The notes beneath the pieces were generated by a model. That model did no database searches and was not told the DNA's origin. It saw only the letters and a list, made by a program, of their open reading frames with translations. The translations under genes and the position numbers were made by a program. DNA of 46,219 nucleotides from Ichthyophthirius multifiliis (lineage: Eukaryota > Ciliophora > Oligohymenophorea > Hymenostomatida): assembly GCF_000220395.1 (NCBI RefSeq), contig NW_004086811.1, forward strand, positions 1-46,219, given 5' to 3'. This document shows, in pieces, positions 24,968 to 37,026 of this stretch. Within the stretch, counting starts at the first letter, position 1. Each line of letters begins with the position of its first letter.

Positions 24968-25528
24968 TCATGATACTTTATTAAACTTCGGTATTATATT
25001 ATTTTTTTATTTTATTATTTATTATTACAATTTAGGCGAAATTTGATAATTTGAATAATTATTAAATTACTGATTCTATATTTCGTTTTATTGATATTTA
25101 TTAGAATCATTATTAAAGTTTTGCATTTATTTTAATTATTATTTATTGAATGATGGAATATCACTTACATAATTATTATAAAAAGTAATTTTTTTTTTAA
25201 ACTAGATTATGTTTAAATATATTTTATTATTAATATATTTTTGGTTATTATTAATTAATTTGTATTGTACTTTAAGATTTTTATTATTAAAAAAAATTAT
25301 GGTTTGGTGATAGAGATTATTATTTTTAGTATAATTATGGAAATTATTTAGAACTTTATTGTATAAAACTTTACTATTTGGGTAAACTATTTTATTATTA
25401 TTAAATTTAAATTTATTATGCTTGCTATTGCTAATTTAATTATTAATAACATTAGTATTAATTTTTTACTGTTATTAACATTAAATTTATTTTAATAATA
25501 ATATTATTATTATTACTATTATTATTGA

Positions 25529-25575
<47 letters not shown>

Positions 25576-26965
25576 TTATTATTATTATTATTGCTATTAC
25601 TATATTTATTATTATTAAACAATACTTTATGTATAAATTGCATTTTTCCTTTGGTTTTTTTAAATTTATTAAGTATATTTTTGAAATTCAAGCGCTTTTT
25701 ATTATTTATTTTTTTAATTTTCTTATTATTAAATCATTTACATTTTTTAATCATTGCAAATATTCTACTATTTTAATAAATGACATTCATATTTTTAATT
25801 TTCTACACCCAATTATTAAAAATACTTTTCTTACCATTTTTTTCTTTATTCTTTTTTTCTTTAATTTATATCATTATAAAGGGTTTCTCTATATTTTTTA
25901 ATTGAATATTTTTCATGATCATTAATTGGAATTTCAATAGGTTTATTACATACAAACTCCTCTTCCTGATTATGAAATTCTGCCACAAAAGGATGTTCTA
26001 ATGCCTATTCAGCTGTTATTCTTAAATTTGGGTTGAAAATGAGCATTTTTTTTAACAAATCCATTGCTTAACTACATGTTCCATGAAAAAACTACTCAAA
26101 ACTTTTCTTTTTTCCAATATTAATGGAATTTAATATACTCGATGCAACTTCACTTTACATGCTTTTTATATCTTCTTAAGAAGGCATCCCTGTTAATTCT
26201 AATATTCTTTCAATCTAATTGTGAGTGCTAGCTCCTGGAAATATTGATTTTCCAATAAATAATTCACCCAAAATGCATCCTACGCTCCACATATCAACTT
26301 CTTTGGAATATTTGCTACTCCCTAATAGAATTTCAGGTGCTCTATACCATCTTGTGGCTATATATTCGGTTAAAACAGGATATTTTTCTTCATCTTTTAT
26401 TGCTATGGAACGTGCGAGTCCGAAATCGGCTATTTTTATATGACAATCACTACTTAAAAGGATATTAGAAGGTTTCAAATCTCTATGTATTAGTTCTCCA
26501 GAATGTATATATTTTAAAGCTTTAAGAATTTAATACATGATGTATTTTTTATGGATTTCTTCTAGAATATTTGCCCTAATTACGGCATGTAAATCTGTCT
26601 CCATAAAATCAAATACTAAATATAAATCTTTATTATTTTCTGCTTTTAATATATTCAATAATTTTATTATGTTATCATGTCCATTTAATTCTTGTAAAAA
26701 CATAACCTTTTATTATTATTTTGAAAAAAAAATGTATAAAAATATTATATATTATATATTTATATTTTTTATTTTATTTTTTTACTTCTCTAAAAGTCCT
26801 TTGTGCATCTGTTGGATTGTGAAATGCATCAAAAACTTTTTTTAAAGCTACTGTTTATTTTATTTTTTTATCAATTGCTTTCCATACGATACCGTATGCT
26901 CCTTTACCAATTTTCTGTAATATTTCAAATTTCCTTAAAATATGAGATTCTATTTCTTCATTCAT
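24968..26965 (-). CDS. MAPK15: MAPK15/ERK7-type MAP kinase with polyglutamine tail
   Basis: Start [20 protein letters not shown] at 26965; one intron (26785-26707) lies after the REVMFL Glu. All kinase landmarks are present: [30 protein letters not shown] (about residue 135), ADFGLARS, the TEY activation motif in [18 protein letters not shown], and [13 protein letters not shown]. The insert [20 protein letters not shown] is typical of ERK7/ERK8 (MAPK15), which acts at basal bodies and cilia and is often autoactivated. After the core (ENPxxR-equivalent [17 protein letters not shown]) the frame continues into a long tail with TAA-coded Gln runs (about 25596-25506). The tail needs a frame change to reach the good exon [17 protein letters not shown] and the TGA at 24968-24970, so the C-terminal end is uncertain. 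Confidence 0.85.
25506..25596 (-). repeat. (TTA/TAA)n trinucleotide repeat coding polyglutamine
   Basis: An imperfect TTA repeat on the + strand. On the coding strand it is TAA repeats, so in the kinase frame it encodes glutamine under the ciliate code. The same tract gives polyasparagine (AAT) or polyisoleucine (ATA) in the other frames. Confidence 0.9.
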
Positions 26966-27904
26966 TTTATTTTATTTTTTAATTCTTTTAATCTGATTTT
27001 TTTTATGTAATTTCACTTTTCTTATTTCTCTTTAATTTTTTTTTATTTAGTTTTTTTTTTTTTTTTATAAAAATGTATAATAATTATCTCTGATTTTTTT
27101 TTTTAATCAAGTTTATTATAAAATGATTTATTTGAAGAAATAAAAATTCTGTTAAATTTATATATTTAAATTCTTAATATATTTTATTACTAACCCTAAA
27201 GTATTAACTTTATTATTATAATATAACTTTAGTATAATATATATTTTTTATAAATTTTTTAAAATATAATGTACTAATAAATATAATCTAACTTGTTATA
27301 TCAAATTGTTTATATTAATCAAATATTAAAGATACTAATATTAGGTATAGAAAAATATTTTAAACTATATATTTAGTTAAATTGAAGTTATATTCTATAA
27401 ATTTAAAATTTTTGAATACTAAATAATAATCATAATTATAATATTTTTTAAATATTATATATTATATATATATATATTATTTATATTATATTTTCGTATA
27501 AAATTAAATTTTTAATTACTAAAATTTTATTTGATTTCTCTTTAAACAATAATTTTACTTTTTTTAAAAAAAAATATATCATACTCAAATTTATTTTTAA
27601 TTTGATTAAACTTTACTTTAATTAAATGAAATTTTTCCAATAAATAATAAAATTATTTAAAAAATTTACCAAAATTTTTATAGATTCTAAAAAGTGTATA
27701 CTTTAATAATATAGTCTATATTAATATCATAATTACATATTTTTTTATTAATTTTAAAGAATTTTAATTTGAAAATACAATATATTTATACCTTTATTAA
27801 TTTTGGTATAATTAATAAATATTTATATTTATAATATAAAAAACAAAAAATTATTAAGTTAAATTAGAATAATATTAAAACAATACATATATTAAATTTA
27901 AATA
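26966..27904. other. Intergenic, divergent promoters
   Basis: About 940 bases between the starts of MAPK15 and CTU2. Almost pure A/T; no gene, and no motif separable from background. Confidence 0.55.
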
Positions 27905-29555
27905 ATGGATAACTAATAATAAATTCCCAAGTTGAATTCCGAAGATGACGACTTCCTTGATTTACCTGCATGTGGAAATACAGATAATCTTAACAATAAA
28001 ATAAAAAATAGCAAGCAATAATAAAAAGATAAATAAAGCAAATGCAATAATTCATGTGATAAATAATAATGTTTAAGCGAAAATAAAGATCAAGTAAAAT
28101 TTTAGTAAAGCAATTAAGAAGCAGAAGAAAAAAAATCATAAATAAACCCAAAAACTTTATGTTCAAAATGTAAAACAGAAAAATCTTAATATAGATATAG
28201 ATAAGAATTTATGTGTAAATAATGTATTTAAAGCACATTAGATCATAAATTCAAAGTAAAAAAAATGTATAAATATATAAAAAAACTATATATAAAAAGC
28301 TTACTTTAAGGTTAAAACTTAATATTATAAAAAACGAAAATTGTTTAGTTTGTATAAGTGGAGGTGCTAATAGTACTACTTTAACGCATTTAGTAGGAAA
28401 TACTATATATAATAGTTAAGGTAGGAAAATGTTTTTTAAAGCAGAATTAATATATATAGATGAATCCGTTTTATATGAAAATAAATATAAATAATCTAAT
28501 TTATAAAAAATAGAAGAGTTAGCAAAAAAATGTTAGCTTAAATTGAATGTTTTGCATTTATCAGATATTTATAATGATCTGTTTGAAAAAATCCCTCTTA
28601 TAAACGAAGAATAGAGAACATTATTTGACTAAAAATTGATAAAATTTTTAAACTTATTTAAAAATGTGGCTTCTTGTTAAGAAGATATTGTTTAGTTTAT
28701 TAAAACTTAGCTTTATATAGAATATGCTTATAAGAATAATTTTAATAGAATTTTCTTAGGAAGTTGTGGGTAGAGGTTAGCAAGTAAAATTTTTTCTTTG
28801 TTTTCTAAAGGAAGGGGAGGTTCAGCAGATAATGAAATCTAATTTATTGATTGGGTCGAATATGAATAAATGAAAAATTTTTTTGGATCAGAAAGTGAAT
28901 TTTAGAATAAAATTGGTATTGGAAGGCCTTTAAAAGACTTTTTGAATAAAGAAGTCCTGAATTATTTACATTTAAATGATTTGCTAGGCTTTTTAGTTGA
29001 TAGACCTTATTATATTTGTGAAAATAATAAATAAAATTCTAAATTGCCTGGGTTTGGGAATATAGATTTTATAATGGAGAATTTTATTGATAATATTTAA
29101 GAAAATTTCTGCTCTACGGTAATATTATTAATTTTTTTGTTTATTAATATATAAATAAATAGACTCATACTATATTACATACAAGTGAAAAAATTATTAA
29201 GAAGTTTACTCCAAAAGAAGGAATTTTATAAAGATGTCCTCTGTGCTTTTAGTTTAGGGATTAAATTAAGAATATATTAGAAATAGAAACTTTTGATAGT
29301 AGTTTAGGTTTGATTTATGGAGGAGAAAACAATGAAGATAATACAGAAGAATGCCTTAAGAAAAAATACTTTGAAAGCGAAAAAATTGCTAAAACAGATA
29401 TTAGGAATCTTATTTTATGTTTTGGTTGTAGAAGAATTATTTAAAATTTAAATGATGATAAAGTTAATTTTTTCGATAGTTAGCTTTTACCTTAAAGAAT
29501 TATTGATAGAACTAACAAAATAGCTTAATAAATTAATAAATATTAAGTTTTTTGA
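27905..29555 (+). CDS. CTU2: Cytoplasmic tRNA 2-thiolation protein 2
   Basis: Exons 27905-28255, 28300-29118 and 29163-29555 give 520 residues. The N-terminal zinc-binding pairs LCSKCK and FMCKQCIQ precede HKFK, as in CTU2 (CVKCK ... FCRDCF ... HKFR). The ATP-pyrophosphatase-like core has CLVCISGGANSTTLTH, a degenerate P-loop typical of subunit 2, and FLGSCGQRLASKIFSLFSKG followed by GRGGSA (human DSCTRLAIKLMTNLALGRGA). The C-terminal zinc pairs are RCPLCF and LCFGCRR. CTU2 pairs with CTU1/NCS6 to thiolate the wobble uridine (mcm5s2U34) of tRNA Lys, Glu and Gln in the Urm1 pathway. Because this code uses extra Gln tRNAs for UAA and UAG, the pathway may have additional substrates here; that is inference. 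Confidence 0.93.
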
Positions 29556-30065
29556 TAAATATATTTTTTTTAATATTTTAGATATTTTTTTAATGACAAT
29601 TATATTCCAAAAATACTAAAAGATTTATTAAAAAAATATATATTATTTTTTTAAAAATTAATTTATAATATAAGTTAAAAAAATAAAAAAAAATAATAAT
29701 AATAACTCTATTGTATTAATTTGTATATTTGATACTTAATTATAGGTATTCTTTTATCTTCGTTTATTTTATTGAATTTTTAAAATACATGTTATTTTTA
29801 AAATAATATTATTTTAATTGTATTATATACGAATATATACGAACGCATAAAATTGTGAAAAGTTTATTTTTTTTATTATAAAATATTTATAATCAAAACA
29901 AAATTTTTTTTCATCTATTTAAAATAATTATTTGCTTTATTTTAAAAAAAACATTAACTTTTGATCTAAAAAATAAATAAAAAAATAATATAACATTTTT
30001 TTTTTCTAAAAAAATAATATATTTCTATTATTTTTTTATTAGATTCTTTTGCTTATATATTTTCT
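29556..30065. other. Intergenic, convergent gene ends
   Basis: About 510 A/T-rich bases between the ends of CTU2 and the CX9C gene. No feature recognised. Confidence 0.5.
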
Positions 30066-30479
30066 TCATTTGAAATTAAGATTATGATTCCCAGCTCTGT
30101 AGATATCTCTTACTATAGAATCGAAATCTCTTCTACATTAAAGCATACTATTAAGTTAGTTAAAAGTACAATTTAAAAATTTTTATGCGCTTTATTAGGC
30201 TACTTCAGGTACTTCTTCGAGTGTGTTTCCATGACTGTAATTAGTCATGCATCTATAATGGGCATCAACTAATCTTTTGCATGGTAAAAAAGCCATAGCA
30301 TAATTATCACTATCATTACTTCCGGCTTCTTTAATCATTCTTCTTCTGCATTAATTTATACCTGTCAAATAATAACCACATTCCCTATTTTTGGCGCCTA
30401 TGTAAACTATTTCTCCTTATGAAGGAATAAATCCCTTATATTCATCATCAAATTCAGATTCTTCAAGTCTTTGTAGCAT
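30066..30479 (-). CDS. Small CX9C cysteine-motif protein, probable mitochondrial intermembrane-space protein
   Basis: Intronless, 137 residues, clearly coding (noticeably G+C-rich for this window). Three cysteine pairs are spaced like CHCH proteins: CGYYLTGINQC (CX9C), CKRLVDAHYRC (CX9C) and CTFNQLNSMLQC (CX10C). Proteins with repeated CX9C motifs are oxidised by Mia40 in the intermembrane space and include complex I subunit NDUFA8, complex III/IV subunits and assembly factors. No cleavable presequence, as expected for that route. NDUFA8 is a possible relative because of its multiple pairs, but spacing between pairs does not settle it. Start MLQRLEESEFDDEYKGFI at 30479, TGA at 30066-30068. 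Confidence 0.75.
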
Positions 30480-31153
30480 TTTTGTTTTTTTTAGTTTTAT
30501 ATAATGAATATTTGAAATATAAATATATAAATTATTTATTTTTTTCCTAAAACAAATATATTTGATTTTATAATGATATAAATAAAAATAATATATTTTT
30601 TTATTAACTATTTATTATTTTTTTTATTTAATTTTTGAAAAATATAATCTATATTATACGGTATATTTTATAATTTTTTATTTTTTTTAAGGTTTATACA
30701 AGCAAAAACTAAAAGATTCAAATATTTTTTAAATCAAAAAAAATAATATTGAATACTTATATTTTATTTAATATATTCAATTAATTTCTTATTACTAATA
30801 AAAATATAAAAAGTATAATTTCAATTAAAATTTTAGTCAATATTATCCGTTTCTATATTATTTTAATGATCAAAGTTTTCACTATATTAATTATCAAGAT
30901 AAATTTTTTGTTATAAAAATAATTTTATTTTGTATATTTTAATTATCTGTAATACTTTAATATCTAAAAAATTATAAGATTATTATATATTATTTTAAAT
31001 TCCTTAAATTTTAAATTTATAAATTATTTGCTTTTATTTAATTCACACGATTATATATATCATATTCATGTGTAAACTTAATTTTAATATCTGAATAATT
31101 GAAAAAGTTTTACTAATTTTTATACTTTTATCCTCTTTTATATATTATACCAT
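30480..31153. other. Intergenic
   Basis: About 670 bases upstream of the leftward CX9C gene. AT-rich; no gene recognised, and no long A-led ATG. Confidence 0.5.
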
Positions 31154-31585
31154 ATGCCTGAAAAGTGCCGAAACTAATCCAATAGGAAGCAAAATTTATA
31201 GTTAAGAAACTTATTAATAGTTATTTATACTAAAATCATTAATTATATTCTACATAAAACTTCATAAATAAACAAAGGATAGAAGTTCTAAACTATTCAA
31301 ATTTTCTTGAAAATTTCTTCTGATAAAACTTAAGAAGTACAATATTATTATCTCTCAGAAAAGTATATTTATACAAATAGTAATTTAAAATTAATCCAAA
31401 AAAGCTAAATAAGAATTCCAAATGGAGCAATTTAGTAATACCAAGCCACTAAATATAAATTTCTGGTTAAGAAAGCGTCTAAATAATATTATATAAAAAC
31501 AAAAAATAATTTTATTCAAATGTAACTAAAAATGTATGAAAATTAGTCTAGCTATGCTCTTTCTTTTAATAATTTTTGCATTTGA
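31154..31585 (+). CDS. Orphan ORF, 143 residues
   Basis: From ATG at 31154 (MPEKCRNQSNRKQNLQ) an open frame runs to TGA at 31583-31585. The patch is clearly richer in G+C than its surroundings. The middle reads LKISSDKTQEVQYYYLSEKY and IPNGAIQQYQATKYKFLVKK, which has the mixed composition of real protein rather than translated AT noise. There is no recognisable domain, signal peptide or intron. The opposite strand is less convincing (interrupted by TGA). It would converge on the leftward candidate at 31695-32235. It could also be a remnant of a larger gene. Confidence 0.35.
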
Positions 31586-31694
31586 TTTTATATTTAGTTC
31601 ATTTTAAGTTAATTTAATATTTTAAATGCTTTTTTTTAAAAACATTAAGTTGTTAAATTTACTTATATTATTTATTAATTCATTAAAACTGTTA

Positions 31695-32235
31695 TCATAA
31701 TATTTTAATTAATAAATAATAATTATTCAAAATATTCTTTAATAAATTAGGTCTTGAAATAAAATATTCAATTTATTTAGGGATAGTGCCATTAGATAAG
31801 TTTTGTACTATAATAGTGTAATTAATTGGGCAATATTACCTAATAATTGAATTAAAAAATATATTTATTTGCCTTATTTTTGTATACAAGTACTCCAAAA
31901 GGCTATTAATAAATTAAGCTACATTTATCTTTATAAAATGAGTTTTTAAAAATTCCAAGTTTAATATAATAATACAAAAAAAGCGTAACTATAAAATTAA
32001 TTGTGAATATATAATCAAAAAGATTTTTCTGCCATAAGCATCATAATTATTATTTGAGAAAAATATTTGCTCAGTAAAAATAAAAGAGGATATGCTAATC
32101 CTAAAAATTAAATTTATTTTTCATTACAATTTAAATGTAAATTTTATTTGTTTACAGATTACAGCAAGGACAATATTATGATTTTTAATTATTTTATGCG
32201 TTTACTTTTTAAGATTTTTTGTCGTTTTCGAGCAT
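31695..32235 (-). CDS. Orphan candidate gene with a CPCC motif
   Basis: From ATG at 32235 (MLENDKKSQKVNAQ) the frame reads SQYCPCCNL, then an intron (GTAAACAAAT..TTTTTAG) whose removal keeps the frame. It continues as ISISSFIFTEQIFFSNNNY, YGRKIFLIIYSQLILQ, VAQFINSLLEYLYTKI, LSNGTIPKQIEYFISRP to TGA at 31695-31697, about 160 residues. Continuity across a canonical intron supports a real gene. The family is not recognised; the NGTIPKQI string alone is not enough for a leucine-rich-repeat call. A further upstream exon is possible: the frame is open 5' of this ATG, and an ATG at 32428 (MSNSFSNLQKFLQQ) precedes it. Confidence 0.4.
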
Positions 32236-32757
32236 TATTAAATCTGAAGGGATTGAAACGGATTATAATATTTTTTTTATTATTTTAATATATAAAATTA
32301 TGAACTTTTATTAATTTTTAATTCTAATTAGTTTTTTTTGTTTTAATACATGATATATTAGAATTATTTTGAATTGATAGATAATTTTATTAAAGGAATT
32401 TCTATAAATTACTAAAGGAGTTTGACATAATTAAATTTTGATTTACTTTTTTTTATAAATCGTCACTTATTTATGATTAATATATGTTCATTTGTTCATA
32501 TTTTTATATTTTTATAATTTTTTATTTTTAAAATAAATAAATTAATATTAAAATATTTTTTTTAGTTATTAGAATTATTTGTTGTTTTATTCATACAAAC
32601 TTATTATTTAAATTCTTTATTTTATTTTTTTTGAAATAAAAACATTTGACATATGATAAACTAATTTTAGTTTATTAATTTTTTTATTTTCAAATACATT
32701 AATTATATTTTGATATTAAGCCATCAAAACTTTCGTTAAAAATAGATATTATTCCTT
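32236..32757. other. Spacer, possibly with an upstream exon
   Basis: About 520 bases between two leftward genes. A possible first exon of the orphan gene (ATG at 32428) is the only coding-like piece; the rest is A/T runs. Confidence 0.4.
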
Positions 32758-34662
32758 TCATTAAGTATATTAGTTTTGACATTTAAAACATTTCATAGTT
32801 TATTAATTAGCTATATAAAATTGTGGACATTCTCTTTTACAAAATCCTATTTAATTAATATCATCAAATATAACTAAATATTAGTTTTTCGTACAAGAAT
32901 TGCATTTATCTTTTCCAAATTCAGCGCATTCTAAGCAATTTCTATGACATTAAAAACAAATATTTTATTGATAATCAGGATAAAATTATGAAGGGCATTT
33001 ATTAACGCATTTTCCGTTATAATATAATGCGTTATTTTTACTACAAATTTATATATATTATCTTATATTTTAATCATTTAAATTTTCTTCATTATACACA
33101 CTTGATATGCTATTATAATTAAACAAAAAAAAATAAACGCAGCCTAAAATAATGCTAATAAAAGTAAAAATAATAATTAAAAAAAATAGAATTTTCTATT
33201 AGTTTTTTTTATTTTTATTTTCTTCATCATCATTATTACTTTTTGTATTTTTAAAACAAAAACATTTCTTTTACTTTATTTTGATTAAACTTTCTTCTAG
33301 ATCACAATTATTTATACCTTCTTCATATTTCTATTCTTCTTCTTAATCTTATTAAAAATAATATTATGTATATTTTTATTATAATGCATTTTTTATTTAT
33401 TTTTCTTTGAATCTTTAAATTTAGCTAAAACTAATTGTATCTTTTCTCTCTATCTGTCCTTATAGAGATAATTTCCTTTAATTATTTAAAGTAAAGTTAG
33501 ATTAAGTTCTACTATAGGAATTATATATAGATTTAAATTAATTAATATAAGGACTTTTTTATAAACTAGATTAACCAACTTATTATTTTCCAAAATTATT
33601 ATTGAACGAATTTTTTAAAGTTTAATTTTAATAATCTATTATAGTCTTTTTTTATTACAAAAGATTTTTATTTGCATAAAAAGTTTAATTTTCTTCAGAA
33701 ATAATATGTTTTTCGATTGCCCTTATTTTAAGCTGAATAAAATCTGGTCTTTAAAATTAGTCTTTTTCGAGCATTGCTTTGATAAATTTACTTATTATTT
33801 TCCCAAAGTCTTCATATTTGTTTTTTATATTTTATCTTAAATCCTTTATCTTTTTATCCCATATTTATTTTCCTTATTTATTTGAAACAGAGTTAAATCT
33901 TTCTTATAAACTAAATTTTTCAAAAGTGCAGATATAAAGTAAACACAAACCAAGGCTAAATACATCTGCTTTATATTCATTATAAATTAAATTAGTTTCT
34001 TATTTTATATAAGCTTTTAATATTTCTGGAGCAGAAAATTCCAAAGTTCCTAAAAAAACTTATTTATTACAACTTTTATTATTCTCACCAATTTTTATAT
34101 TATCTAAATCTGCTAATTTATAATTATTTTCAAAATCTATTAATATATTTGCCAGTTTTATATCTCTATGCGATACATCCAATTCTTTTTGCATATATTC
34201 AAGGGCTAAAACAGTTTGTGTAAAGAATTTTTTAATTTAGCTGCATGTAAAACTTGCTTTATCATTTTTTTAAGTTTATACATTTGTTTCTAAATCAAAT
34301 TAGCATAATTCCATTATTATATATATTTATGAATTGTATTTTGTTTATTTTTTTTTTTCTTAGCAAAAACCCATAATCTTTATTATATTGGGATGTGTAT
34401 TATGTAAAAAAATTGTCAAATTATTAAGTTTTTAACAAATCTAATTATATTCATTTTCTGTTTTAATTTAAAATTATTTTGCAGCGATTTTTTAATCATT
34501 TTTTATGTCTTCTAATAGTTCTTCATACTTTTATTCTTGACAATCTTCTTTTTCTAATTTATATACTAAAGAGTTTGAAAATGCTATTAGTTTTTATCTT
34601 TTATATTGCTCAATGTTAAAATACTATAGGTTTTCTATATTTTCATATTTATTTTAATTCAT
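32758..34662 (-). CDS. Transmembrane protein kinase of inverted topology with furin-like Cys-rich C-terminus
   Basis: One intronless frame of 634 residues. Residues about 20-300 form a kinase domain: the beta-3 lysine in IAAKQF, NTHPNIIKIMGFC, IIMELCQFDLE, the catalytic loop SHRDIKLANILID (about 163), then ADLDNIKIG where DFG is expected (so DLD), GTLEFSAPEI and ADVFSLGLCLLYICTFE. The glycine loop is not evident. A Gln/Lys/Asn-rich region follows, with a CFCF patch. One hydrophobic segment (about 487-512, ILFFLIIIFTFISIILGCVY) precedes a Cys-rich C-terminus: GKCVNKCPSQFYPD, ICFQCHRNCLECAEFGKD, KCNSCTKNQ, CKRECPQFYIANQ, CFKCQNQ. This is a furin/growth-factor-receptor-type repeat. With no signal peptide, the kinase should face the cytosol and the Cys-rich part the lumen or outside. 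Confidence 0.85.
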
Positions 34663-35680
34663 TATTTTTAGCCTAATATATAAATGTCTTAATTTAAATT
34701 AAACTGCATAATATAATATTATATTTAAACTAATCAATTTTTATAACACAATTAATAAATCTATAAAATATTTAATTACTTATAAAATTATTAAAATATA
34801 AAATAACACATTTATTAAGTAAAAAATTTTATTTTTATCATTATTTTAAAAATTATATTAAATATATAAATTATTAAAAATAATATGTATATTATTGAAA
34901 TCGTATTCATATATGTTTGAAATATTTATTAAAATATTATTTTTAATTTATTTAAAAATAATATACTCAATATATATTTTTAAAAAATTTATCAAATATT
35001 AATCTTAATAATTTTTATTACTTCTATAAATATTAGAAAATCTTTACAAATATTTACTTTTAATTTTATTTAAAAAATATTATTAAGGCATATATAATTA
35101 TTATATCATAAATTATTTTCAATTTTAACCTTAATTAAATTACTTATTCTAGTTTTTTTCTCAAAATAATTTTGTAAGATTATTTGAATTATATTATAAA
35201 TAATTTATTTGAAAATAACATTTTTATTTTTAGCTTTAAAAATAGAGTAACTCGATTGTTTTTTTTATTTATTTAATTTGAATAATTTAATAATATTTTG
35301 TTTCTTCTAATTATTATTAAATAGATATAAATTTTAATGAATTATTTATTTAAAATTAATATAAATATTAGAAACAATAAAATTTCATACTTTGTTATTT
35401 TTTTAATATTCATTTAAATCATATTAAAAAAAAATTTTAATACTAAATTAAGTAATTAAATTTATATAGTTATTAAAAAGAAATTTAATTTTTTAAATAA
35501 ATTAAAAAGATAGAATTTTATATATCATTCAAGAATTTTAACAAAAATATATTAAAAAAATCGTATATATTAGATTTTAACATATTCAATAATTAAAAAA
35601 AAAAATTAAAATTATTTATATTATTAAAATTATTTATATTATTAAATTATTATTATAATTATTATAATTAATATAATAAA

Positions 35681-35729
<49 letters not shown>

Positions 35730-36002
35730 TATTTAATTTTAATTTAAATTTAAATTTTATTATATTATTATTTTATATTATAAAATTAATATATTATAAT
35801 ATATTATTTTTTTTATTTTTCTAGAAAAATTATATATAAATAATATATAATATTTTTATCTTAATAAATTTGAAATTAAATTAAATTAAATTAAAAAAAA
35901 ACAAAAAAATTATTTTTTAAAAATATATATTTATATAATTTATAATTAGTATATCTATAAAAAAATTATTTAATTTTTATATAATTAAAATATTTATAAA
36001 AA
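34663..36002. other. Long intergenic region with (TTA)n
   Basis: About 1.3 kb between divergent starts (kinase leftward, NudC rightward). Nearly pure A/T with a (TTA)n run at about 35681-35729. No gene or RNA recognised; it must hold both promoters. Confidence 0.6.
35681..35729. repeat. (TTA)n trinucleotide repeat, non-coding
   Basis: About sixteen TTA units in the spacer between the kinase and NudC genes, read directly. Confidence 0.95.
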
Positions 36003-37026
36003 ATGTAAGAAGAAGATACTAAATACGATAATTTATTTATGACTGTTCTTTAGTAAAAAGGAAAAATTGATGGATTTTTTGAATCTGTATACGGATTTTT
36101 AAGAAGAAACACTGACTTTTACTTAGACATAAAAAGAGCAGAAGCAGTAATTACCGAAGAATGCAAAAAACAATATGTCTAACATTTAGAAAACATAAAA
36201 AAGAAAGAATAAAAAGAAATAGAAAAAAAGCAACGTGAAGAACAAAGAAAAGCATAAAACTAATAAGAATAAAAATAACCATTAACTCAAAAATAACCTT
36301 AATAAACATAATAACCTTAATAGACATAAGATTAGTAATAACAAATTTAATAATAACTAGCTTAATAAAATCCTGCGGTTTAAAAAGACACTTAAGCTTA
36401 ACCTGATGGAAATAAAGAAGAAGATGACGATAATACACCTGTTCCTATTGGTATATTAATAAAAATTATTTTAATTTTATATTTAATTAAAATATATTTA
36501 TAAAGAAAATGGAGGAAAAACTGACAAATATATATGGACTCAAACTTTAAATGAAATGCATATGTATATTCCAGTAAACGAAAACATAAAAGCTAAATAA
36601 GTAAATGTATAGTTTACTTTAAATCATTTGAAAGTACTTGTTGATAAAGTGCCTTTAATTGATGCGGACTTCCCTGAAAATATAAATCCTGAAGATTCTT
36701 TATGGACATTAGAAAATGGGGATGTGTAAGATTATAAAGGAAAATATTTGCACTTAAGTATTGAAAAATGGAAAAATTAAATGCATTGGTGGGATTGTGC
36801 ATTAAAGGGAGATGCAAAAATTAATACTAAAAAAATAAACCCTGAAAGTTCCAAATTATCTGATTTAGATGGAGAAACAAGGTCCACTGTGGAGAAAATG
36901 ATGTTTGATATGAGATAAAAACAAGCTGGTAAACCTACTTCAGATGAAATGAAAAAATAAGATATGTTATCATAGTTTATGAAATAACATCCAGAAATGG
37001 ACTTTTCAAAATGCAAGTTTAATTGA
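36003..37026 (+). CDS. NUDC: Nuclear distribution protein NudC
   Basis: Exons 36003-36450 and 36506-37026, 322 residues (human 331). The N-terminal NudC region reads [18 protein letters not shown], followed by a charged coiled coil ([15 protein letters not shown]). The linker is glutamine/proline-rich, written almost wholly with TAA/TAG codons, then the acidic KEEDDDN. The CS domain begins [17 protein letters not shown] and includes [11 protein letters not shown] and [10 protein letters not shown]. The C-terminus [20 protein letters not shown] and [16 protein letters not shown] is nearly identical to animal NudC. It is an Hsp90 co-chaperone acting with Lis1 and dynein in nuclear movement and cell division. 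The second codon after ATG is TAA (Gln). Confidence 0.97.

Noticed and set aside
25525-25901. Rightward poly-Leu/Phe ORFs
   Set aside because: Translation of the (TTA)n repeat and the antisense of the MAPK15 tail.
31740-31830. Leucine-rich-repeat motif (LSNGTIPKQI)
   Set aside because: Only a single short string matches; no repeat periodicity around it.
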